NCBI GenBank assembly: GCA_902622955.1 | Contig: CACNRP010000003.1 | Location: 29,402 to 93,401, forward strand | Direction: 5' to 3' | DNA: 64,000 nt | Origin: an uncultured Pelagibacteraceae bacterium | GTDB taxonomy: Bacteria > Pseudomonadota > Alphaproteobacteria > Pelagibacterales > Pelagibacteraceae | Part shown: piece after piece, positions 7,136 to 15,053 of the stretch | How the letters are laid out: each line of letters begins with the position of its first letter | How positions within the stretch are numbered: position 1 is the stretch's first letter | Notes under the pieces: model-generated | What the model saw: only the letters and a program-made list of their open reading frames with translations | Told to the model about the DNA's origin: nothing | Database searches by the model: none | Position numbers and translations under genes: made by a program

Positions 7136-9625
7136 ATGATAGAAATGAGTAAAAATAAAATTACAGCTGTTCTTGGTCCTACTAATACTGGTAAAACCCA
7201 CCTTGCTATTGAAACAATGCTTTCTTTTGAGAGTGGGATGATTGGATTTCCACTTAGATTGCTTGCAAGAGAAGTATATGACAAAGTTATCAAGAAAATA
7301 AGCTTAGATAAAGTTGCTCTAATAACTGGAGAAGAAAAAATAATTCCATCTAACGCTAAATATTTTTTATGTACAGTCGAATCTATGCCAATTGACAAAC
7401 ATTTAGAATTTGTTGGTGTGGACGAAATTCAAATGTGCTCTGATCATGAAAGAGGACATATTTTTACTGATAGACTTTTAAACATGAGAGGAGAAAAACT
7501 TACAATGCTAATGGGTTCAAATACCATTAGAAATATTATTTCAAAATTGGATGGAGATATTGAATTTATTAATAGAGAAAGATTATCAAAACTTAGTTAT
7601 GCAGGTCATAAAAAAATATCAAGAATTGATAGAAAAACAGCAATAATAGCGTTTTCAGCAGAGGAAGTTTATGCGATAGCCGAGTTAATAAGAAGACAAA
7701 AGGGTGGTGCTGCCATTGTAATGGGATCATTAAGTCCAAAAACAAGAAATGCTCAAGTTGAACTTTATCAATCAGGAGATGTTGATTTTTTAGTTGCAAC
7801 AGATGCAATTGGGATGGGTATAAACATGGATTTAGATTTCGTTTATTTTTCAAATATAAAAAAATTTGATGGAAAAAAATTAAGAAGATTAAATCTAGCT
7901 GAAATAGGACAAATAGCAGGAAGAGCTGGTAGATACCTTAATGATGGAAGTTTTGGTATTACTGGTGATTGTAAAGAAATTTCTCCAGAGGAAGTAGAAT
8001 TAATAGAAAACCATAAATTTGAGGAAATTAGAACTTTATTTTGGAGAAATTCAAATCTAGATTTTAGTAATCCAATAAGTTTAATCAAAAGTTTGGAGGA
8101 GAAACCACAGGTAGTATGGCTAAGAAAAATTCATGAATGTGAAGATGAAAAAGCACTCAAATACTTTCTAAAAGATCAGAAAATTTTAAATACAGAATTT
8201 GATGAGAAAAATTTAATGCTTTTATGGGAATGTTGTCAAATACCTGATTTTGTAAAAAAAACTTACGGTAATCATTTTGAAGTAATTGGAAATGTATTCA
8301 AATTTTTAACAAGCAAAAAAAGATTAATTTCTGAGGATTATATAAGATTACAGCTTATGAAACTTGATAAATTAGAGGGAAATGTAGATTCTTTATCAAA
8401 TAGAATTGCAAATGTCAGAACTTGGTCATATGTTTCAAATAAAAATAATTGGGTAGAAAATCAGAGTTATTGGATAGAAAAAACAAAACATTTAGAAGAT
8501 AGACTATCAGATAGATTGCATGAGGAACTTACTAAAACTTTTATTGATAAAAGAGCAAGTATACTCGCTAGAGGTTTAAAACAAGATATGGAATTCAAGA
8601 CTGAAATTTTAAAAAATAATGATGTTAAAATTGATGATCAATTTATTGGGAAAATAAACGGGCTTAAATTAGAACTAGATTTAAAGAAAGGAGCTTTAGA
8701 AACTGATATTAAATCTTTAAAAAAGGCAGCTAGACAAACTATAGGACCAGAATTAGAAAAACGTATTCAATCTATTATTGACACTGGATTAATAAATTTA
8801 AATGAAGATTTTAAAATTTATTGGAATAATTTTCCGATTGCCAAATTAACATCAGGCAATGATTATTTGAATCCTAATTTTGATTTAATTGTCGATGATA
8901 TTGTTGAGCAAAATGCTAAACAAAAATTAAATGAATATATAAACAGGTGGTTACACACAAAAATAAATTCTGTTCTTAAAAGCTTATTTGATTTAAAAAA
9001 TATAAGAGAAAATAACTCATCAATAAAAGCATTGGCTTACCAACTTTATGAAAATAATGGAGTATTAAAAAGAGATACAGTTTCAGAATATTTAAAAAAT
9101 CTAGAACAAAATGAGAGAAAAATTCTTAGAGAGTTAGGAGTAAAATTTGGAAGATATCATGTTTTTCTTTATCAACTAATTAAGCCTGAAGCAGTGTCTT
9201 TAAGAACGTTATTGTGGAAAAATTTTCATCAAAAATTTCATAATTTAAAACCACCTACATTTGGATTAAATTTTTTAGATGATAAAGATATTAAAAATAA
9301 AAACTTTATGCTTTTGTGTGGATTTGAAAAATTTGATAACTTTTTTGTGAGAATTGATATCTTAGAAAGATTGTTTGTATTAATAATAAATTCAAGCACA
9401 AAAGATAATTCTGAGATAAAATTAGTTCCAGAAATGTTAAATCTTTTAGGATGTAGTAAAGATAATTTCAAAAAGTTAGTTCAAAAAATGAATTACAAAA
9501 TATTTGAAAAAGAAGATGAAACATTTTTTAAATATAATCCTTCAAAAAAATTTAAAAGAATTACTTCAAAAAAAATCTCAAATGAAAATCCATTTAAAAT
9601 ATTAAAAAATCTAAATTTAAGTTAA
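7136..9625 (+). CDS. Suv3-like superfamily 2 RNA helicase
   Basis: This 829-residue protein resembles the alphaproteobacterial/mitochondrial Suv3-type ATP-dependent RNA helicases. The Walker A motif is GPTNTGKTHLA near the N-terminus, motif II is DEIQ (VDEIQMCSDHERG), and the C-terminal RecA domain has GSLSPKTRNAQ, VATDAIGMGINM and the motif VI segment QIAGRAGRY. A long helical C-terminal half follows, as in bacterial homologues. Likely role is RNA unwinding in decay or maturation. The track start may be 3 codons early; MSKNKITAVLG is an equally good start. It begins a + strand run with a TerB-like gene, ferredoxin and CarD, the usual alphaproteobacterial neighbourhood. Confidence 0.9.
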   Translation: MIEMSKNKITAVLGPTNTGKTHLAIETMLSFESGMIGFPLRLLAREVYDKVIKKISLDKVALITGEEKIIPSNAKYFLCTVESMPIDKHLEFVGVDEIQMCSDHERGHIFTDRLLNMRGEKLTMLMGSNTIRNIISKLDGDIEFINRERLSKLSYAGHKKISRIDRKTAIIAFSAEEVYAIAELIRRQKGGAAIVMGSLSPKTRNAQVELYQSGDVDFLVATDAIGMGINMDLDFVYFSNIKKFDGKKLRRLNLAEIGQIAGRAGRYLNDGSFGITGDCKEISPEEVELIENHKFEEIRTLFWRNSNLDFSNPISLIKSLEEKPQVVWLRKIHECEDEKALKYFLKDQKILNTEFDEKNLMLLWECCQIPDFVKKTYGNHFEVIGNVFKFLTSKKRLISEDYIRLQLMKLDKLEGNVDSLSNRIANVRTWSYVSNKNNWVENQSYWIEKTKHLEDRLSDRLHEELTKTFIDKRASILARGLKQDMEFKTEILKNNDVKIDDQFIGKINGLKLELDLKKGALETDIKSLKKAARQTIGPELEKRIQSIIDTGLINLNEDFKIYWNNFPIAKLTSGNDYLNPNFDLIVDDIVEQNAKQKLNEYINRWLHTKINSVLKSLFDLKNIRENNSSIKALAYQLYENNGVLKRDTVSEYLKNLEQNERKILRELGVKFGRYHVFLYQLIKPEAVSLRTLLWKNFHQKFHNLKPPTFGLNFLDDKDIKNKNFMLLCGFEKFDNFFVRIDILERLFVLIINSSTKDNSEIKLVPEMLNLLGCSKDNFKKLVQKMNYKIFEKEDETFFKYNPSKKFKRITSKKISNENPFKILKNLNLS

Positions 9626-9626
9626 A

Positions 9627-10037
9627 ATGTTTTTTAAAAAAAAAGAAAAAAACAATAATAATTTTCAAACAAAAGTTTGTGCTTTATTAATTCATGCTGC
9701 TAAAATAGATGAAAGATATTCCGAAAAAGAGGAGGAAATTATTAAAAAATCACTTATTGAGCTTGGTTTAGAAAAAGAAAAAATTTCTGAAGTAATTGAG
9801 GAAGCAAAAATAATTGAAGAAAACTCAAATCAAATATTAGATTTTACGAAAGAAGTTAAAAATTTACCTGATAAAGATAAAATAATAATCGTTGAGACTC
9901 TATGGTCGATAATTTATTCAAATAATGAAGCGGATATTTATGAAACTAACTTGATGAGACGACTTGCAGGGTTACTTTATATTGACAACAAAACTATGGG
10001 GGATATTAAAGAAAAAATTAAACTGAACTCAAAATGA
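9627..10037 (+). CDS. TerB-like (tellurite-resistance TerB/DjlA N-domain) protein
   Basis: This 136-residue acidic, all-helical protein fits the TerB fold. The [24 protein letters not shown] segment, with a D/E-rich putative metal-binding loop, and the later [29 protein letters not shown] repeat-like half match TerB-domain proteins. It sits 1 bp after the helicase and overlaps ferredoxin by 4 bp (ATGA), so translation is coupled. Function in bacteria without tellurite genes is unclear. The N-terminal run of lysines and asparagines is probably disordered. Confidence 0.72.
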   Translation: MFFKKKEKNNNNFQTKVCALLIHAAKIDERYSEKEEEIIKKSLIELGLEKEKISEVIEEAKIIEENSNQILDFTKEVKNLPDKDKIIIVETLWSIIYSNNEADIYETNLMRRLAGLLYIDNKTMGDIKEKIKLNSK

Positions 10038-10360
10038 CATATATCGTTAATGACAAGTGCATTAAGTGTAAACTAACAGACTGTGTTGATGTATGCCCGG
10101 TTGATTGCTTTTATGAAGGTAAAAATATGCTTGTAATTAAACCGGATGAGTGTATAGATTGTGGCGTTTGCGAGCCAGAATGTCCTGTTGATGCCATAAA
10201 AGCAGATACTGAACCTGGAAGTGAAAAATGGTTAGAGATCAATAAAAAATACTCTGAAATCTGGCCTAACATAAGTGAAAAAAAGGATCCCCCTGCGGAT
10301 CATGAAAAATTTAAAAATGAGCAAGATAAGTACGAAAAATATTTTAAAGAAAATCTTTAA
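10034..10360 (+). CDS. fdxA: FdxA-type ferredoxin (two Fe-S clusters)
   Basis: This small electron carrier has 108 residues. The N-terminal half carries [18 protein letters not shown] and the second binding motif is [16 protein letters not shown], the pattern of 7Fe/8Fe bacterial ferredoxins of the FdxA group. A helical C-terminal extension ([16 protein letters not shown]) is normal for this group. It overlaps the TerB-like gene by 4 bp upstream and the likely CarD start by 44 bp downstream. The redox partner is not evident. The position between an Suv3-like helicase and carD is conserved in alphaproteobacteria. Confidence 0.93.
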   Translation: MTYIVNDKCIKCKLTDCVDVCPVDCFYEGKNMLVIKPDECIDCGVCEPECPVDAIKADTEPGSEKWLEINKKYSEIWPNISEKKDPPADHEKFKNEQDKYEKYFKENL

Positions 10361-11213
10361 AAGTAAAAAAGTTACCAAAGTAAAAAAAAAGGTTTCAAAA
10401 AAAAAAGCGGTAAAAACAAAAAAAAATTTAAAAATAAAAAAAACAAAAAAAATAATTTTAAAAAAACCAAAAAAACTCGTAAAAAAAATTCTTCCTAAAA
10501 CAATAAAGACAAAAAAAGTTGTTAAGATTTCTGAAACCTCGGCTGAACCGAAATTAGACAACCTAAGAATTTCAAAAACAAATGAAGTTAAACCAGAAAT
10601 TAAAAAAGTTAAAAAACAAGAAACTGAGAAAAGAGAGTACAAAATAAAAGACTATGTTGTTTATCCAAAGCATGGGGTAGGTCAAATTACTGAATTTAAA
10701 AAAATTAATATTGGTGGAATTGATGTTGAAACATATGTAATTAAGTTTGAAAAAGATAAAGCTAATGGAATGGTGCCCGTTAATAAACAATCTCACTTAA
10801 GGCCTTTAGCAACTATTAATCAAGTAAATAAATGTATTTCAATATTAAAAAGTAAACCAAAAATTAAGAGATCAATGTGGAGTAGGAGAGCTCAAGAGTA
10901 TGAGGCAAAAATTTCCTCAGGAAAAATATATGAGTTAGCTGAAGTTGTAAGAGATTTAAATAAAGGTGATGATCTTATGGTTGATCAATCTTATAGTGAA
11001 AGACAATTATTTGAAAAAGCTTATGAAAGAATCTTATCTGAGTTCCAGATTGTATTAAATGTGTCTATGGAAGATACCCAAAAAAAACTGGATAAGGCTT
11101 TAAAAAGAAACTTAGGTGGTCAACCTCAACCAGTGGCAGTTTCAAAGGCTTCGACAAATGAAATACCTGTTGATGAGCCAATTTCTGAAAACGACGAACC
11201 GATTGATGAATAA
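10317..11213 (+). CDS. carD: CarD/CdnL-type RNA polymerase-binding regulator with lysine-rich N-tail
   Basis: CarD proteins bind the RNA polymerase beta subunit and stabilise open promoter complexes, notably at rRNA promoters. The RNAP-interaction domain starts at about residue 108 of my start ([17 protein letters not shown]) and continues into the helical domain ([36 protein letters not shown]). The track begins at a GTG; I prefer the internal ATG giving [10 protein letters not shown], since the others extend further into fdxA. Typical CarD is about 165-175 residues; here about 105 extra N-terminal residues are extremely lysine-rich (33 Lys in the first 70), and the C-terminus ends in an acidic tail. 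A bidirectional terminator follows. Confidence 0.85.
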   Translation: MSKISTKNILKKIFKSKKVTKVKKKVSKKKAVKTKKNLKIKKTKKIILKKPKKLVKKILPKTIKTKKVVKISETSAEPKLDNLRISKTNEVKPEIKKVKKQETEKREYKIKDYVVYPKHGVGQITEFKKINIGGIDVETYVIKFEKDKANGMVPVNKQSHLRPLATINQVNKCISILKSKPKIKRSMWSRRAQEYEAKISSGKIYELAEVVRDLNKGDDLMVDQSYSERQLFEKAYERILSEFQIVLNVSMEDTQKKLDKALKRNLGGQPQPVAVSKASTNEIPVDEPISENDEPIDE

Positions 11214-11217
11214 AAAA

Positions 11218-11256
11218 AAACGCCTCTCACACAAATTGTAATGAGAAGCGTTTTTT
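11218..11256. terminator. bidirectional intrinsic terminator (carD / lysine-rich peptide gene)
   Basis: An inverted repeat AACGC-C-TCTCA ... TGAGA-A-GCGTT has one C/A mismatch. T runs lie on both outer sides (six on the plus strand, eight on the minus strand). It lies between the two convergent genes, so it can end both transcripts. Confidence 0.85.
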
Positions 11257-11274
11257 GTAAAGAATACTAAGTTA

Positions 11275-11367
11275 CTATTTTCTTCTTCTTTTTTTTGCTT
11301 TTTTCTTAGCTTTTTTCTTAGCTTTTTTCTTAGTTTTCTTTGCCGCTTTTTTTCTTTTCTTAGGCAT
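11275..11367 (-). CDS. 30-residue lysine-rich basic mini-protein
   Basis: This ORF is missing from the track because it is short. It encodes 30 residues, of which 18 are Lys and 4 Arg, beginning MPKKRKKAAKKT and ending KKRRRK, with an AKKK unit repeated. The DNA has three exact 12-bp repeats (GCTTTTTTCTTA on the plus strand). Support for a real gene: a near-perfect Shine-Dalgarno AAGGGAG ends 6 nt before the ATG, a TTGACA-like promoter lies upstream, and a terminator follows the stop. It resembles the lysine-rich tails of histone H1-like proteins, suggesting nucleic-acid or ribosome binding by charge, but I do not recognise a named family. Confidence 0.7.
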   Translation of the reverse strand: MPKKRKKAAKKTKKKAKKKAKKKAKKRRRK

Positions 11368-11391
11368 CTTTAGCTCCCTTTTTTAGTTAAA

Positions 11392-11408
11392 CGAATCAAA
11401 TTGATTCG
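11392..11408. promoter_or_regulatory. 8-bp dyad in the 5' region of the lysine-rich gene
   Basis: CGAATCAAATTGATTCG is a perfect inverted repeat with 8-bp arms around a single central base. It lies between the predicted promoter and the Shine-Dalgarno of the lysine-rich mini-gene, at about the transcription start. It could be a repressor operator; with a 1-nt loop it is unlikely to fold as a simple RNA hairpin. Confidence 0.5.
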
Positions 11409-11419
11409 GTATTACTATA

Positions 11420-11448
11420 TTTTTATTTTTTTATGTAAGTTATGTCAA
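11420..11448 (-). promoter_or_regulatory. sigma70-type promoter for the lysine-rich mini-gene
   Basis: On the minus strand a consensus -35 TTGACA is followed after 17 nt by TAAAAA as a weak -10, with TATAGT a few bases further on as an alternative. The element is 50-80 bp upstream of the mini-gene ATG and is one of the clearest -35 boxes in the window. Confidence 0.5.
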
Positions 11449-11567
11449 TTCTTTAATTAAAAGTTAAATTTTAAAAAAAAAATTTTAATTTTTTTATTTT
11501 TATAAAACTTTTTATTATTAATTTTGTTAATGTTTATGCGGTTAATAAACAATTTTTTTTAAACAAT

Positions 11568-13298
11568 TTAGTAAAGATTTTCTAGCTGATTTTTATATTT
11601 TTCAGTAACTTTTTTTCTTTTTACTTTCATTGTTGGTGTCATTAAACCATTTTCAATAGAAAAATTTTCATCTATTAATTGAATTCTTTTTATCTTTTCT
11701 AATAAAGTTAATTTTGTATTTATTTTTTCAATTACTTGATTTATTTTTTCTTTTTCATTTAAAAAATCTTTATTAGGTACTATTAAAGCAACTAAATAAT
11801 TTTTTTTATCACCATAAACCATGCATTGATCTATTTCTGGCTCATTTGTGATCATATTTTCAATTTTGGCTGGAGAAATATTATCTCCTCCTGCACTTAC
11901 TATAATATCTTTTTTTCTATCAGTAATTTTTAAATATCCATCTTTTGGATCTATCTCTCCTATATCGCCTGTATGGAGCCATCCATTTATAATTACTTTT
12001 TCAGTTTCCTCTTTTTTATTCCAATATCCAAGCATTACATTTTCACCTTTAACTAAAATTTCTCCATCTTCAGCAATTTTAACTTTATTCCCTTTAAATG
12101 GTGGGCCTACAGTTTCTATTTTTATTCTATCTATCGGATTACAGCTTACAACTGGTGATGTTTCTGTTAATCCATAACCTTGTAGTGTCGGTAGCCCCAC
12201 AGCATTTAAAAATTCACCTATTTCTTTATCAAGAGCGCCACCGCCTGAAACAAAAGCCTTTAAATTTCCACCAAACTGGTTTTTTATTTTTCTTCTAACT
12301 AATATATCAACTGTAAGATTGAGTAATTTTTCTAAAGAAGTCAATTTTTGATTTAATAACTTTTTTCTCCCTAATCGGAGAGTTGCCTCTATTAATTTTG
12401 CTTTAAGACCTGTTTGTTTTTTTAAATTCATATTTATTTTGTTATAAAGATTTTGGTAGAACCTGGGTACAGCAGTCATAACTATAGGTTTTGCCTCAGA
12501 TATATTTTCTAAAAGTTTTTCAATTTTTTCAGCATAAAAAACTTTTGCTCCTACAGCTATTTGTAAAAATTGAACGCAATGCTCATAAGAATGAGATAGG
12601 GGAAGCCAAGTTAAAAATACTGGCCTTGAATTGAATAATGGTTTTGTAATCTCACAAGCTCCAACAAGATTATTTAAAATTCCACCATGACTTAAGATAA
12701 CTCCTTTTGGATTTCCTCCAGTGCCAGATGTATAGATAATACATGCAGGAGAAGTTCTCTTCAATTTATTATTTTCAATTTTATCTTGTTCTAATAAGTC
12801 TTTCTTTACGATTGAGTTAAAATCTAAATATTTTTCTTTTTTAATTAATTTAAAATTATTTAATACTTTAACTAAATCCTCAAACACGATGACTTTTCTA
12901 ATAAAATCTTTTTCATCAATTGTATTATTTAATTTATTTAACATTTCATTGTTTGAAACGATAATTAGACTAGGCTCACAATCTTGTATTAAATACTTAT
13001 AATCATCTTCTGTATAGGTTGTGTACGCAGGTACTGTAATTCCTCCAGCTAACATGATAGCTAAATCAGAAACAAGCCATTCTGGCCTATTCTCCGAAAC
13101 TAACAGACATCTGTCGCCTTCCTTTATAGTTTCTTTAATTACTTTTGATAATTTTAAAATATTTTTTTCTGTTTCTTCCCACGTATAAACTTTTTTATTG
13201 TTTGGGTTTAACCATTGCAAAAAAATATCTTTTTTATTTTGTTTATTTGCCTGATAGGCAAATAATTCGATCAAATTATTTAAATTATCTAAATTCAT
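11568..13298 (-). CDS. long-chain fatty acyl-CoA synthetase (FAA1/FadD15-like)
   Basis: This 576-residue AMP-forming ligase activates fatty acids to acyl-CoA for degradation or lipid synthesis. Motifs in order are IYTSGTGGNPKGVILSH (P-loop), LPLSHSYEHCVQFL, VSGGGALDKEIGEFL and LQGYGLTETSPVVSCNP, then GWLHTGDIGEID and TDRKKDIIVSAGGDNISP. The LSHSYEH motif and absence of a long linker place it with bacterial and plant-like long-chain ligases. The C-terminus is slightly shorter than in E. coli FadD relatives but includes the catalytic Lys region (MTPTMKVKRKKV). Its ATG is only 7 nt beyond the CCA end of the upstream tRNA-Leu, so it is probably cotranscribed with it. Confidence 0.9.
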   Translation of the reverse strand: MNLDNLNNLIELFAYQANKQNKKDIFLQWLNPNNKKVYTWEETEKNILKLSKVIKETIKEGDRCLLVSENRPEWLVSDLAIMLAGGITVPAYTTYTEDDYKYLIQDCEPSLIIVSNNEMLNKLNNTIDEKDFIRKVIVFEDLVKVLNNFKLIKKEKYLDFNSIVKKDLLEQDKIENNKLKRTSPACIIYTSGTGGNPKGVILSHGGILNNLVGACEITKPLFNSRPVFLTWLPLSHSYEHCVQFLQIAVGAKVFYAEKIEKLLENISEAKPIVMTAVPRFYQNLYNKINMNLKKQTGLKAKLIEATLRLGRKKLLNQKLTSLEKLLNLTVDILVRRKIKNQFGGNLKAFVSGGGALDKEIGEFLNAVGLPTLQGYGLTETSPVVSCNPIDRIKIETVGPPFKGNKVKIAEDGEILVKGENVMLGYWNKKEETEKVIINGWLHTGDIGEIDPKDGYLKITDRKKDIIVSAGGDNISPAKIENMITNEPEIDQCMVYGDKKNYLVALIVPNKDFLNEKEKINQVIEKINTKLTLLEKIKRIQLIDENFSIENGLMTPTMKVKRKKVTEKYKNQLENLY

Positions 13299-13305
13299 AA
13301 TCTTT

Positions 13306-13390
13306 TGGTGGGCGAAGAGAGAATCGAACTCTCACTTCTTACGAAACACGATTTTGAGTCGTGCGCGTCTACCAGTTCCGCCATTCGCCC
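13306..13390 (-). tRNA. tRNA-Leu (anticodon CAA)
   Basis: A class II tRNA with a long variable arm. The acceptor arms GGGCGAA/TTCGCCC pair, anticodon stem CACGA/TCGTG encloses loop CTCAAAA (anticodon CAA, decoding UUG), and the T loop is GTTCGATTC. CCA is encoded. The acyl-CoA synthetase start codon follows within 7 nt. Confidence 0.96.
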
Positions 13391-13452
13391 CTGGTATTTA
13401 ATTAAATTAAATTTAAATAGTATAAGAACTAAATTTATAATAAAACCAAAAA

Positions 13453-14058
13453 ATGTTTCAAACACTTTACAAAAAATGTCTAAAATTAGCTGAGCATAAA
13501 AGTTCTAATTTTTATTTGGGTCTAGTATCTTTTGTAGAAAGTTCATTTTTTCCAGTACCTCCAGATGCAATGATAATTCCAATGGTTATTGCTAAAAAAA
13601 AGGAATATATAAAAATATTCTTAATAGCTTCAATATTTTCTGTCTTGGGAGGAATTTTTGGATATTTGATTGGCTATCTGTTTTTTGATTTAGCAATGTA
13701 TGTGATCGAATTTTATAGTTATCAAAGTAAGGTTGAAAATTTAAAAATAAGTATGTCCCAGGGAAGTGGTTTCCTTGCTTGGCTAAGCATACTATTTTTA
13801 GCAGGTTTTACACCATTACCCTATAAAGCTTTCACTATTTCAAGCGGTTTAATTGCTTTCAATTTACCTTTATTTATTATTGTAAGTATGATTTCGAGAA
13901 GTCTGAGATTTTTTATAGTCGCTTATCTCTCTTATAAGTTTGGTGAATATTTTACTGAATTCATGGAGAAACATGGATCAAAATGGTTCACTATAATTGG
14001 TATTGTAATAGTAATAATATGTATTTTTATATACTTATTTTTAAAATTTAATGGTTAA
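13453..14058 (+). CDS. YqaA/DedA-family membrane protein (VTT domain)
   Basis: This 201-residue integral membrane protein belongs to the SNARE-associated/VTT (DedA) superfamily, YqaA-like subgroup, whose members are implicated in lipid scrambling or flipping. The motif SFVESSFFPVPPDAMIIPMV near the N-terminus and LAGFTPLPYKAFTISSGL in the middle are the conserved re-entrant-loop motifs, with the usual acidic and proline residues. About five hydrophobic segments are visible. It starts a + strand cluster and overlaps dsbB by 8 bp. Specific substrate unknown. Confidence 0.88.
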   Translation: MFQTLYKKCLKLAEHKSSNFYLGLVSFVESSFFPVPPDAMIIPMVIAKKKEYIKIFLIASIFSVLGGIFGYLIGYLFFDLAMYVIEFYSYQSKVENLKISMSQGSGFLAWLSILFLAGFTPLPYKAFTISSGLIAFNLPLFIIVSMISRSLRFFIVAYLSYKFGEYFTEFMEKHGSKWFTIIGIVIVIICIFIYLFLKFNG

Positions 14059-14533
14059 AATTAACAAATTAATAACAACTAAATTAATTTTTATAATTAG
14101 TATTGTTGCTTTAGCTTCAGCTTTTTTTATTGAACACGTTTTAGGCTATCAACCTTGTAATCTATGTATATTGGAAAGAATTCCATATTTACTAGCAATA
14201 ACAATAATTATAATAAATTATAAATTTATTCATCTTGAAAAGTACTTCTTACTTGCGCTTACTTTAATTTTTTTAGTAGCTACTTTTCTGTCTCTTTATC
14301 ATTTGGGCATTGAGCAAGGTTTTATTAAAGAGTCATTAGTTTGTGACTTAAATAATGGAACAAATTTATTGTCAAAGGAGGATATTCTCATACAATTACA
14401 ACAAAAAAATGTAAACTGCCAAGATGTTACATTTAAAATCTTTGGATTATCACTTACAAGTTACAATGTTTTAATATCTTTAATAATTAGTATTATTACG
14501 GCAAAAATTTATTTTAATTATGACAAAAGTTGA
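14051..14533 (+). CDS. dsbB: disulfide bond formation protein DsbB
   Basis: DsbB is an inner-membrane enzyme that reoxidises DsbA and passes electrons to ubiquinone. This 160-residue protein has four hydrophobic helices. The first periplasmic CXXC is in GYQPCNLCILERIPY and the second cysteine pair is in SLVCDLNNG and NVNCQDV, as expected. It overlaps the DedA-like gene by 8 bp and the ubiquinone gene coq7 by 14 bp. The pairing with a ubiquinone hydroxylase is fitting, since DsbB uses quinone. No dsbA is in the window. Confidence 0.9.
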   Translation: MVKINKLITTKLIFIISIVALASAFFIEHVLGYQPCNLCILERIPYLLAITIIIINYKFIHLEKYFLLALTLIFLVATFLSLYHLGIEQGFIKESLVCDLNNGTNLLSKEDILIQLQQKNVNCQDVTFKIFGLSLTSYNVLISLIISIITAKIYFNYDKS

Positions 14534-15053
14534 CAAAAAGAGAATTGAAGAATTTATAAGAGTAGACCATGCTGGTGAACGAGGTGCAGTCAAAATATAT
14601 GAAGGACAGCTATTAGCACTAAATACATTAGTGAAAGATGAGGATTTAAAAAAAAAAATTGAAGATATGAAGGTTCATGAAAAAGAGCATTGTGAATTCT
14701 TTGAAAACGAAATTAAAAAAAGAAACATACAACCTACTAAATTTTTGCCGTTATGGGACTTATTGGGTGTGGGATTAGGATTTGGTACAACGTTACTTGG
14801 AAAAAAAGCTGCTATGTTATGCACTGCATCCGTTGAAGAAGTTATAGATGAACACTACTTAAATCAAATTAATCAACTAGATAATAGTGAAAAAGATTTA
14901 AAAAAAAAAATTACAAAATTTCGACAAGATGAAATAGACCACAAACACATAGCTTATGATGAGGGTGCAACAAAAAAAGGGCCATACTTACTATTAGATA
15001 AAATTATTAAGACAGGTTCAAGAATTGCGATTAATATTTCTGAAAAAATTTAA
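14520..15053 (+). CDS. coq7: demethoxyubiquinone hydroxylase Coq7
   Basis: This 177-residue di-iron carboxylate enzyme hydroxylates the ubiquinone precursor at C6 in late ubiquinone synthesis. The iron-ligand motifs are visible: RVDHAGERGAVKIYEGQ (first Glu), HEKEHCEFFE (EXXH) and, in the second repeat, CTASVEEVIDEHYLNQI and RQDEIDHKHIAYDEG. Length matches bacterial Coq7. The start overlaps dsbB by 14 bp; its TAA shares a TTAA with the stop of the convergent HNH gene. The ubiE and ubiB genes for the same pathway lie 10 kb to the right. Confidence 0.93.
   Translation: MTKVDKKRIEEFIRVDHAGERGAVKIYEGQLLALNTLVKDEDLKKKIEDMKVHEKEHCEFFENEIKKRNIQPTKFLPLWDLLGVGLGFGTTLLGKKAAMLCTASVEEVIDEHYLNQINQLDNSEKDLKKKITKFRQDEIDHKHIAYDEGATKKGPYLLLDKIIKTGSRIAINISEKI

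Noticed and set aside
10232-10796. Minus-strand Phe/Leu-rich ORFs opposite carD
   Set aside because: They mirror the lysine-rich plus-strand codons (AAA read as TTT) and lack homology or ribosome-binding sites.
11297-11332. Three 12-bp repeats as a CRISPR-like or mobile repeat
   Set aside because: The repeats are the codons for the AKKK units inside the lysine-rich gene, so they are coding repeats.
13305-13493. Track ORF of 62 residues on the plus strand beginning MVGEERIELS
   Set aside because: It runs antisense through tRNA-Leu; this is the classic false ORF over a tRNA gene and its end overlaps the DedA-like start.
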